This document shows positions 32,228-39,772 of a stretch of DNA of 41,388 nt, in pieces. Within the stretch, counting starts at the first letter, position 1. Each line of letters opens with the position of its first letter. The position numbers and the translations under genes are program-made. The stretch is from Flavobacteriales bacterium BRH_c54 (lineage in GTDB: Bacteria; Bacteroidota; Bacteroidia; Flavobacteriales_E; Vicingaceae), in assembly GCA_000961845.1 (NCBI GenBank), contig LADZ01000069.1:1-41388 (forward strand), given 5' to 3'. The notes under the pieces were generated by a model. That model saw only the letters and a program-made list of their open reading frames with translations. It searched no databases and was not told where the DNA came from.

Positions 32228-32491
32228 CTAAAAATATTCTTCTTTCAAAAAGTCTTCAAAAGGCGTTAGGTTGGCCATTGCTTGAAGTTGTAGGTAAGTT
32301 TTATGAAAATCTTTTTCTGTTTGTTGCTTATTTAGTTCTTTAACCCTGTATCTGTCGTAGTTTTTTAGGGCTAAGTGTTGCTGTGGAGTTAACTCTTTAT
32401 CGTTAAACTCCATTTCTTTTAGGTCGTTTATGCTAACAATGCCACTAAGTGTATTTTTATCTTTTGATGGCTGGTTATTTTTTGGAAACAT
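32228..32491 (-). CDS. Small conserved hypothetical protein
   Basis: An 87-residue hydrophilic protein without signal or membrane segment. It is rich in Lys, Glu, Asn and Gln and mostly helical (LTPQQHLALKNYDRYRVKEL, FHKTYLQLQAMANLTPFEDF), ending LKEEYF. It looks like one of the small soluble proteins conserved among Flavobacteriales; I know no function. It has a -7 box at 32505-32512. It precedes the UbiD gene on the same strand by 64 bp, which carries its own promoter. Confidence 0.72.
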   Translation of the reverse strand: MFPKNNQPSKDKNTLSGIVSINDLKEMEFNDKELTPQQHLALKNYDRYRVKELNKQQTEKDFHKTYLQLQAMANLTPFEDFLKEEYF

Positions 32492-32504
32492 AAGCAGTTT
32501 TATG

Positions 32505-32512
32505 CAAAAATA
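32505..32512 (-). promoter_or_regulatory. -7 box of the small hypothetical gene
   Basis: On the minus strand TATTTTTG, 13 nt before ATG 32491. The rest of 32513-32677 holds no gene; it contains an imperfect hairpin, CATAACC-tac-GGCTATG, near 32600-32620. Confidence 0.5.
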
Positions 32513-32677
32513 TTAAAATTAATTAAAGAAGTTGTTTAAAGCCACCTCTATAAATTAAAAAACGTTTCTTTTTTTACACTACTTCGTTATTTTCTCTAAC
32601 CATAACCTACGGCTATGCTTCTCAAAAATGCCTCGTATTGCAAAAAAACAATTCATTTTCATTATTATATTTTGACT

Positions 32678-33487
32678 TTAAACAACTTCAAATGATATAC
32701 TATCAGCATCTTGAATAGCTGGAAATTTTTCACGATAATGCTTCATCTCATCATAATTTAAGGTAATGGTTTCAATGTTTTCTTGATGTGCTTGGGTGGT
32801 ACTCAGTTTTTCTCCTTTAGGATGAATGATAGCAGAACCGCCTGAATAAGGAATGCTATTACCATCTTCACCAATTCTATTTACACCAACAACATAACAT
32901 TGGTTTTCTATAGCACGAGCTTCTAATAATTTTTCCCAATGTGAAACTCTAGGTTTAGGCCAGTTGGCAACATAAATTAAACAATCGAAAACTGGCTCAT
33001 TCGTTTTTTTATCGAAATAAATGTTTCTACTCCACGCAGGAAACCTCAAATCGTAGCAAACCAAAGGACAAATTTTCCAACCTTTAAATTCAACTATTAA
33101 CCTTGTTTTACCGGGAGAAAAATAATTATTTTCTCCTGCCATTCGGAATAAATGACGTTTGTCGTAATGGCTAATTTCTCCATCAGGGAAAACCCATAAC
33201 AAACGGTTGTAATAACTACCATTTTCTTGAATAATTAAACTACCTGTAAGTGCTATTTGGTGTTGTTTGGCTTGCTCTTGCATCCAACGCACTGTTTCTC
33301 CATCCATTTTTTCGGCAAATTCTTCTGAGTGCATGGTAAATCCAGTAGTAAACATTTCTGGAAGCACAATAACATCTGCTTGTTGCTTTTTAGCTTCAGC
33401 TATTTTTTGGGTAAACATAGCTAAATTTTTGGGTCTATTTTCCCAAAACAAAGGTGTTTGTATAATGCTTATGTTAAGGTTATTCAT
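32678..33487 (-). CDS. Omega-amidase / nitrilase-superfamily hydrolase (YafV/Nit2-like)
   Basis: A 269-residue C-N hydrolase. The Glu-Lys-Cys triad is complete: E44 (VLPEMFTTGF), K110 (YDKRHLF) and C144 (PLVCYDLRFP). The sequence style is that of YafV/Nit2 omega-amidases, which hydrolyse the omega-amides alpha-ketoglutaramate or alpha-ketosuccinamate. A glutamine- or methionine-type transaminase gene lies two genes upstream on the same strand (36500-37660). Its start overlaps the stop of the preceding large gene by 4 nt, so it is translationally coupled to it. Cytoplasmic. Confidence 0.92.
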   Translation of the reverse strand: MNNLNISIIQTPLFWENRPKNLAMFTQKIAEAKKQQADVIVLPEMFTTGFTMHSEEFAEKMDGETVRWMQEQAKQHQIALTGSLIIQENGSYYNRLLWVFPDGEISHYDKRHLFRMAGENNYFSPGKTRLIVEFKGWKICPLVCYDLRFPAWSRNIYFDKKTNEPVFDCLIYVANWPKPRVSHWEKLLEARAIENQCYVVGVNRIGEDGNSIPYSGGSAIIHPKGEKLSTTQAHQENIETITLNYDEMKHYREKFPAIQDADSISFEVV

Positions 33488-36432
33488 CTTTCTTCCACAT
33501 AAAATAAATCGTCAAATGGCGAATTTATTGGTGCTCCCAAATTTACGGGTGTTGACCAAGAGTTTGTTTTATCATCCCAAGAACTTTTAAACACATCGTA
33601 CCCACCCATGCTTCCATGAGCTGTAGAACTAAAATATATTGTTTTGCCATCTTCACTTAAAAAGGGATAATCTTCGTCTCTTGAAGTATTAATGGTTTCT
33701 CCAATATTTATAGGTGTTGTCCACGTGTTATTAGGTAATTTTTTCATTAAATAAATATCTTTTCCGTGGTCTTTATTATCTCCATAACTTGCATAGTAAA
33801 TCATGGTTTTGTTTTCATTGAGGTACATAATGGGTTTAAAACCTTCTTTTTTATCAATATCTGAAAGCATATCATCGGGAGCTATCAACAATTTTGCATT
33901 GGTTTTAACTGAGCCATAAATGGTGTGAAAGTTATCCGTTTTTACACTTTTCTTTTCAAGCACTTCAACCGGTTTGGGGTTATTTACTATGTTTTTCCCA
34001 AATTTGCTCAATACAATTTCATTCTCAATATCTCTTTCTGCTAACTCATTTTCCGGAGCTAAAGATTTATATTTTTCATAGGCAACAACAGCTCTTTCAA
34101 ATCGGTAGGCTAAGTGGTTGGTTTTTCCTAACATATAAAATACATCGTAAGGGATAGCCTTATTTGTTGCAGCAAGTTCTAAATAGTTTAAAATTTTCTC
34201 ATACTCTTTCGAAATATAAAAAAGACTTTTTCCGTACATATAAGCTTGTTTTTCTGATAAATCAATTAGTGGAGCTACTTTCTCAAAAGCTTGAGCAGCT
34301 TTTAAATACTGTTTATTAGTGTAAAACTGTTGAGCATCTTTTATCAATTGTTTTTGTTCTGCCGAAAGCACCTTTATTTTATTGTCTGGTTTATGTTGGG
34401 ATTGCTTATTTTCCGGCAAATCAAAATCTTTTTTAGTGAGTTGATAAGTAGGTGCATTTTCTGCTTCTTCTTGAGTGAAAAAATTATCTACATTTAGTAT
34501 TTCAAATCTGCCTTCTTTTTTTAAGCGGATATTTTGCCTCAACGGAAAAGACTCCTTTTGAAAAGGAATAGTTACAAAAGCAGTATGTTCTCTATAATTA
34601 AAGTTGGTAGTAATATTAAATTCATATTTTACTCCTGGAATTAAAGCCATCAGGTAATTTCCGTTATTACTATTGGTATTGTAAATTCCCGCTATTTCTT
34701 GATTATTGGTGTTGTAAACTGTAATGGTCGCTTCAAAATCAGGAATAGAATCTTGTGTCATAAAATGACCTTTAATAATAGTAAGGGTTAAAGGCGGTTT
34801 GGGCATTTTTATTTTATATAATTCATGGTTTTCGGTAACATTTCTTCTGTTAGAAATAAAGTAAGCTTCTTCACCATTTTCAGCAGGGACAAACATAAAA
34901 TCATCGTAAGGAGAATTGATAGGATAGCCCATATTAACAGGTTTCCCCCAAGGCTCGGTAATTTCGTTTCTGGTAGATTTAAAAATATCTAAACCTCCCA
35001 TAGTATTATGTCCTTCAGAAGCGAAATAAAGTGTTTTTCCATCAGGAGTTACATAAGCATAACCTTCGTTATATGGGGTGTTAATATGTTCTCCTAAAGT
35101 TTTTGGGATGCTCCATTTATCTCCACCAATTAAAAAGTTTACAAATAAGTCTTTGCCATTACTTTCTGTTAAACCATAACTTGTTTGTATCATTTCATTT
35201 TGAACAGTTTTAAACATCCAAAGTTGTTCTTTCTTTTTTTCGTCAATAGGCGAAATAAAAAAAGTTGTTTTTTCCAGTAAATTGTCTTTATTAATTTCTT
35301 CGGGAAAAATTTTATTTAGTTTGGAAATGTTGGCAGTTGTTTTGGAAATGATTTCCATATCATACTGCTCTTGTACTATAATTTTCCCATTATTACAAAA
35401 CTCCAACAACCTATCTATATTAAGTGTTTGAAGTTCTTTGGGACTAGCTTTTTCTTTAAATTTTATAAATTCAATTTCTGCTCTGGCAAAATCTGCCCAA
35501 GAATGATAAATTACCCCTAAATAATGATGAACATCATAAGGAATATTATTACCATTTAATGCTCGTTGTAGAAAAGGAAGTGCTTTAAGTTTATTATGTT
35601 CCAAATGAAAAGTACTAACGCCCATTTTATAATTGATTAAAGCATCATTTAAATCATAAGCCAATAACTCACGATAAAGTTGTTCGGCTGTTTTGTAATC
35701 TTTCTTTTGGAACGCCTTTTCAGCTAATTCCGGTTTTTTATTTTCTAACTCAGCTTGTTTTTTAAGTACTTCATCAATATTTTCAAACTGAAGTTCTTTA
35801 ATTTCTCTTCTACCTGGTTCTTCTGCATCAAAAACGGCAGATTCATAAAGTTCTATGCGTTCTTTTTTATCAAGATTTTCATCATAAACAGTTAGTAAAA
35901 ACAGGGTAGGTTCTTTTTCTTCTATTATCCAAGTGTTTAAAGTGTGTTTTATAGGTTCTTCGTCTATTTCTAAGGTAATTTTTTGTTTAGAAATTTCATC
36001 AATAATATTGGTACTGGCATAGGCAGGAATTTCAACAGTTTTCTTAATTGGAGCATAGCCATAAGTGTTAATTACAAATTCGTATTTTACATTTGGAATA
36101 AGAATTACCAAATAATTTCCGGTTGTAGGATTGGTTTTATAAACACCAACTAGTTCATCTGTAGAGATATTGTAAACAGAAATTTCTGCTTTTCTCATGT
36201 GAGGATAACCTTTTACTTCAAAGTTTCCTTTAATAATTGTTGATGAAATGCCACTTTGGTTGGTACGAGCTTTATACATACTAAAAGCACCATCATCAGC
36301 ATCTCTGTTAGAAATGAAATAATAAATTTGTTGATTGCTTTTAGTGGTATCTGTTGGGACAGTAGCACTAATATTAGTTGTTACTCCAAGGTAAAAAGTA
36401 ATGAATAAACTTATTTTAAAAACTAATTGCAT
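33484..36432 (-). CDS. Duplicated TPR/PD40 beta-propeller envelope protein
   Basis: A 982-residue exported protein with a signal peptide at about 1-24. It has two homologous halves. Each contains a carboxypeptidase-regulatory-like beta-sandwich (about 65-150 and 550-640, with TTGNYLVILIPNVKYEFVI and NNGNYLMALIPGVKYEFNI), TPR helices (about 235-345 and 690-810) and WD40-like PD40 propeller strands (about 445-545 and 850-980, with DGKTLYFASEGHNTMGGLDI and DGKTIYFSSTAHGSMGGYDV). Related Bacteroidota proteins (PorE and similar) add a C-terminal OmpA peptidoglycan-binding domain; this one ends without it. It may be a periplasmic or outer-membrane scaffold. Its presence between two metabolic genes is unexpected. 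Confidence 0.85.
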   Translation of the reverse strand: MQLVFKISLFITFYLGVTTNISATVPTDTTKSNQQIYYFISNRDADDGAFSMYKARTNQSGISSTIIKGNFEVKGYPHMRKAEISVYNISTDELVGVYKTNPTTGNYLVILIPNVKYEFVINTYGYAPIKKTVEIPAYASTNIIDEISKQKITLEIDEEPIKHTLNTWIIEEKEPTLFLLTVYDENLDKKERIELYESAVFDAEEPGRREIKELQFENIDEVLKKQAELENKKPELAEKAFQKKDYKTAEQLYRELLAYDLNDALINYKMGVSTFHLEHNKLKALPFLQRALNGNNIPYDVHHYLGVIYHSWADFARAEIEFIKFKEKASPKELQTLNIDRLLEFCNNGKIIVQEQYDMEIISKTTANISKLNKIFPEEINKDNLLEKTTFFISPIDEKKKEQLWMFKTVQNEMIQTSYGLTESNGKDLFVNFLIGGDKWSIPKTLGEHINTPYNEGYAYVTPDGKTLYFASEGHNTMGGLDIFKSTRNEITEPWGKPVNMGYPINSPYDDFMFVPAENGEEAYFISNRRNVTENHELYKIKMPKPPLTLTIIKGHFMTQDSIPDFEATITVYNTNNQEIAGIYNTNSNNGNYLMALIPGVKYEFNITTNFNYREHTAFVTIPFQKESFPLRQNIRLKKEGRFEILNVDNFFTQEEAENAPTYQLTKKDFDLPENKQSQHKPDNKIKVLSAEQKQLIKDAQQFYTNKQYLKAAQAFEKVAPLIDLSEKQAYMYGKSLFYISKEYEKILNYLELAATNKAIPYDVFYMLGKTNHLAYRFERAVVAYEKYKSLAPENELAERDIENEIVLSKFGKNIVNNPKPVEVLEKKSVKTDNFHTIYGSVKTNAKLLIAPDDMLSDIDKKEGFKPIMYLNENKTMIYYASYGDNKDHGKDIYLMKKLPNNTWTTPINIGETINTSRDEDYPFLSEDGKTIYFSSTAHGSMGGYDVFKSSWDDKTNSWSTPVNLGAPINSPFDDLFYVEER

Positions 36433-36499
36433 TTCCGAATTTTAGAAACCGAAAAGTAATAATAATTAGCTAGTTACAAAAAGCTTACGTTTAAGAGTT

Positions 36500-37660
36500 T
36501 TAAACAATTTTGTTCATTATTTCAGCAGCTTTTTCAAGGGTGTTTTCACTTTTAGCAAAACAAAAACGCAAGATTTTTTCATCTACAGGTTGGTTATAAA
36601 AAACGGAGACAGGTATAGCTGCTAACTTATGTTCAACCGTTAGCCTTACTGCAAAGTCGGTATCTTTTTCATCAGAAATATTTTTGTAGCTTAGTAACTG
36701 AAAATAAGTGCCTTTTGAAGGTAAAATTTCAAATTTAGAATTTCGTATTACGGAAGTAAAGAAATCTCTTTTTTGTTGATAAAAAGCACTTAAGGATAAG
36801 TAATTACTTTCATTTTTAAGGTATTCTGCCAAGGCATACTGAGCAGGAGTATTTACCGAGAAAACAACATATTGATGTACTTTTCTAAATTCGCTCATTA
36901 ATGTTTCGGGAGCAATGCAGTAACCCATTTTCCAACCGGTATTGTGAAAAGTTTTTCCGAAAGAAGAAACGATAAAAGAACGCTCTGCTAACTTTGGGAA
37001 CATAGATGCACTATAGTGTTTATTTTCATCAAAAATAATGTGTTCATATACTTCATCACTCAAAACAATAATATCGGTATTGGCGATAAGTTTTTCTAAC
37101 GCTAAAAAATCATCTTTAGAAAACACCGTTGCTGTTGGGTTATGAGGTGTATTAATAATAATCATTTTTGTTTTAGGATTGATTAATTTCCTAACATGGG
37201 TCCAATCTATTTTATAGTCGGGAGCGTGCATTTGAACAATTACCGATTTTCCTCCATTGAGTTCTATGGCTGGTTCATAACAATCGTAAGCGGGAGTAAA
37301 AATAATTACTTCATCATCTTCATGAACAACAGCGGTAATAGCTGTGTAAATGGCTTGTGTTGCTCCAGCTGTTACGGTAATTTCTGTTTCAGGGTGATAA
37401 ATAGCTCCATAAAGCTGTTCTGTTTTTGCGGCAATTTGCTCTCTTAATTCCATTAAGCCTGGCATAGGAGCATATTGGTTATGACCATTTTTCATGGCTG
37501 TTCTTACCAAATCATGTAACACTTCATCGCTACCAAAATCAGGGAAACCTTGAGATAAATTGATAGCATTATGCTCTTGAGCTAACCTGCTCATTACAGT
37601 AAAAATAGTAGTGCCAACCTTTGGCAATTTTGATTTTATTAGTCCTGGATATTCGGGCAT
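36500..37660 (-). CDS. Methionine-type aminotransferase (class I/II, YbdL-like)
   Basis: A 386-residue PLP-dependent fold-type I aminotransferase. Signature parts are the N-terminal INLSQGFPDF, the TAGATQAIYTAITA segment, NTPHNPTATVFSKDD (Asn binding the cofactor), IIVLSDEVYEHIIF and the Schiff-base lysine K236 in SSFGKTFHNTGWKMGY. These fit the YbdL/KAT (methionine/glutamine transaminase) group, which converts 4-methylthio-2-oxobutanoate to methionine with glutamine or other amino donors. The omega-amidase at 32678-33487 would remove the resulting keto-amide. It starts 20 nt after the DEAD-box helicase gene and is probably transcribed with it. Confidence 0.93.
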   Translation of the reverse strand: MPEYPGLIKSKLPKVGTTIFTVMSRLAQEHNAINLSQGFPDFGSDEVLHDLVRTAMKNGHNQYAPMPGLMELREQIAAKTEQLYGAIYHPETEITVTAGATQAIYTAITAVVHEDDEVIIFTPAYDCYEPAIELNGGKSVIVQMHAPDYKIDWTHVRKLINPKTKMIIINTPHNPTATVFSKDDFLALEKLIANTDIIVLSDEVYEHIIFDENKHYSASMFPKLAERSFIVSSFGKTFHNTGWKMGYCIAPETLMSEFRKVHQYVVFSVNTPAQYALAEYLKNESNYLSLSAFYQQKRDFFTSVIRNSKFEILPSKGTYFQLLSYKNISDEKDTDFAVRLTVEHKLAAIPVSVFYNQPVDEKILRFCFAKSENTLEKAAEIMNKIV

Positions 37661-37680
37661 AAATTCAGTTTTTTAAAAAG

Positions 37681-38895
37681 TTACGATTTTTGCTTTTTTT
37701 TAAAATGGTTATTCTTTTTGTGATGAAATGGTTTTTTAGCAGTTACCTTATATTCCGGTCCAGCTTCAAAACCTTCTGGTAGCGGTAATTTTTTCACTTC
37801 TTTATCAATAAGTTTTTCAATTTTAGAGAAATTATAAACATCATCGGCATTAATAAAAGTAATAGCTAACCCTGTTCCGTTGTCGCCTCTGGCAGTTCGT
37901 CCAATTCTGTGCACATAATCTTCTGCATCCGAAGGAATATCGTAATTCAACACAATATCAATTCCTTTAATATCTATCCCTCTAGAGAGGATATCTGTGG
38001 CAACTAAAATATGTACTTTTTTGTTTTTAAAATCTAATAATACTTGTTCTCTTTCTTGTTGTGTTAAGTCAGAATGAATGGCTTTTGCAGGCAAATTTTC
38101 TTTTACCAACGTTTTGGTAATTTCTTTAACCGAAACTTTACGAGATGAAAAAATGATGATATGTTCATTCATTTTACCACTGAGCAAGTGTTTTATTAAA
38201 TTAATTTTTTGATGATTATGAACCAAATAAGCCACTTGCATAATGCCTTCGTTGGGTTTAGCAATAGCTATACTTAAAGTTACAGGGTTTTTTAATAGTT
38301 GATTGGATAATTGTCTGATTTTTGGCGGCATGGTAGCCGAAAAAAGTAAATTCTGTCGATTTGGAGGTAATTTTTTAGCAATACCTGTAATGTCTTCATT
38401 AAAACCCATATCTAACATTCTATCTGCTTCATCCAAAATAAAATGTTTAATACCCGAAGTATCGAAATAGCCCATGTTGAGGTGAGAGATAATTCTCCCT
38501 GGAGTACAAATTACAATGTCGGCACCAGTAATGAGGGCTTTTTTTTCAGCATCAAAAGTTTTTCCATCTCCACCACCATAAATAGCAATAGATGTAGCAT
38601 TGGTAAAGTAGCTAAAACCTTCAATTTGTTGGTCTATTTGCATTGCTAACTCTCTTGTAGGAACAATTACCAAGGTAGAAACCTTTCCTGAAGAACCATT
38701 TTTAGCAATACTATTTAATATTGGCAAAACAAAAGCGGCTGTTTTTCCTGTTCCTGTTTGGGCACAAGCAATCATGTCTTTATTTTCCATAATGGCAGGA
38801 ATAGCTTGTTGTTGAATAGGAGTTGGTTTATCAAAGCCCATAGCTTCAAGAGCTTGGCTTACGGAGTCTTCAAAATTAAAATCGGAAAATGTCAT
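37681..38895 (-). CDS. DEAD-box ATP-dependent RNA helicase (RhlE-like)
   Basis: A 404-residue RNA helicase. The Q motif is at 22-31 (FDKPTPIQQQAIP), Walker A is AQTGTGKT (45-52), PTRELA at 79-84, DEAD at 155-158, SAT at 186-188, and motif VI is HRIGRTARG (329-337). The C-terminus is short, basic and Lys/His-rich (KKPFHHKKNNHFKKKQKS), as in RhlE/CshA-type proteins acting in ribosome assembly or mRNA decay. Its promoter at 38920-38948 is a full -33/-7 pair. First gene of the minus-strand run toward 36500. Confidence 0.95.
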   Translation of the reverse strand: MTFSDFNFEDSVSQALEAMGFDKPTPIQQQAIPAIMENKDMIACAQTGTGKTAAFVLPILNSIAKNGSSGKVSTLVIVPTRELAMQIDQQIEGFSYFTNATSIAIYGGGDGKTFDAEKKALITGADIVICTPGRIISHLNMGYFDTSGIKHFILDEADRMLDMGFNEDITGIAKKLPPNRQNLLFSATMPPKIRQLSNQLLKNPVTLSIAIAKPNEGIMQVAYLVHNHQKINLIKHLLSGKMNEHIIIFSSRKVSVKEITKTLVKENLPAKAIHSDLTQQEREQVLLDFKNKKVHILVATDILSRGIDIKGIDIVLNYDIPSDAEDYVHRIGRTARGDNGTGLAITFINADDVYNFSKIEKLIDKEVKKLPLPEGFEAGPEYKVTAKKPFHHKKNNHFKKKQKS

Positions 38896-38919
38896 GTAGT
38901 GTTATAAATAATTAATTAC

Positions 38920-38948
38920 CAAAGGTAATCAATTTAATTGAGTACAAA
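38920..38948 (-). promoter_or_regulatory. Promoter of the helicase gene
   Basis: Read on the minus strand: TTTG (38948-38945), a 17-nt spacer and TACCTTTG (38927-38920), a good Bacteroidota promoter with a leader of about 20 nt. The -7 box lies in the small palindrome ATTACC-aaa-GGTAAT. Confidence 0.7.
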
Positions 38949-39031
38949 AAAGGATTTTATCTACTCTGTTTGAGTAATAAAATTAACATTGTAATAAAGT
39001 AGGCATAATTTACTATAGATGTTTTGTAGAG

Positions 39032-39039
39032 TAGTTTTG
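39032..39039 (+). promoter_or_regulatory. -7 box of the MarC-family gene
   Basis: TAGTTTTG, a TAnnTTTG match ending 10 nt before ATG 39050; a very short leader is predicted. Confidence 0.55.
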
Positions 39040-39049
39040 CAGAAAAAAC

Positions 39050-39682
39050 ATGGAAATATTTTTATTTGCTTTTGCTGCATTATTCTCTGTAATTAATCCT
39101 TTAGGAACAGTACCGGTATTTGTAGGGTTAACCCAAGATGAATCCTTAGCTGAAAGAGCTAAAACTTCGTTGCTAACATCAATAAACGTTGTGGTTATTT
39201 TACTCATAGCATTCTTTGTAGGAAATTACATTTTAAAGTTTTTTAATATTAGCTTAAACTCGCTCCGAATTGCAGGAGGGTTAATTATAACGTCTTCTGG
39301 TTTTGCTTTGCTTACGGGTAGTTTTGTAAAACATAAAGGGTTAAAAAACAAACGAGTTCAAAAGGATTTAGATAAGAGAGAACGTTTTTCTCTTACTCCG
39401 TTAGCCATTCCTATGTTGGCAGGTCCGGGTTCTATTTCTTTATTGATATCCTACAGAGAACTACACGAAAGTATGTTAAACATAATAGCCATTATTGCTG
39501 CTGTTTTTGCGGTAGGATTAGCTACTTACCTTATTTTAAGAAGCTCTTTTTTAATTGTAAAATTTATGGGGGCTTCGGGAATAAATGCTATATCAAGAAT
39601 AATAGGCTTTATTGTAATTGCTATTGGAATAGAGTATATAAGTGTTGCTGTTGTTAGTATTGTTAGGGGAGTGTTGGGGTGA
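39050..39682 (+). CDS. MarC-family (UPF0056) integral membrane protein
   Basis: A 210-residue inner-membrane protein with six hydrophobic segments. The first ends with FSVINPLGTVPVFVGLTQ, the family hallmark (N-P-x-G), and the fourth with LAIPMLAGPGSISLLISYRE (second hallmark, A-G-P-G-x-I). It ends GIEYISVAVVSIVRGVLG. MarC was once linked to multiple antibiotic resistance, but that was not confirmed; the function is unknown. Monocistronic. Confidence 0.93.
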   Translation: MEIFLFAFAALFSVINPLGTVPVFVGLTQDESLAERAKTSLLTSINVVVILLIAFFVGNYILKFFNISLNSLRIAGGLIITSSGFALLTGSFVKHKGLKNKRVQKDLDKRERFSLTPLAIPMLAGPGSISLLISYRELHESMLNIIAIIAAVFAVGLATYLILRSSFLIVKFMGASGINAISRIIGFIVIAIGIEYISVAVVSIVRGVLG

Positions 39683-39738
39683 TTATTAAACAAGATTTAA
39701 CATAGTAAAGAAAAGTTTTTTTAATAATTAAATTAATA

Positions 39739-39746
39739 TACTTTTG
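39739..39746 (+). promoter_or_regulatory. -7 box of the LamG adhesin gene
   Basis: TACTTTTG, a TAnnTTTG match 26 nt before ATG 39773. Confidence 0.6.
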
Positions 39747-39772
39747 CCGCAAACTAAAAAAAATTAAAAATC

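Noticed and set aside
32580-32660. Remnant gene or RNA in the gap before the omega-amidase gene's 3' side
   Set aside because: Only a short imperfect hairpin is visible (CATAACC-tac-GGCTATG); no frame, tRNA-like fold or promoter supports a gene.
39013-39207. Minus-strand frame over the start of the MarC-family gene
   Set aside because: It is antisense to the first MarC helices and to that gene's promoter; no homology or promoter of its own.
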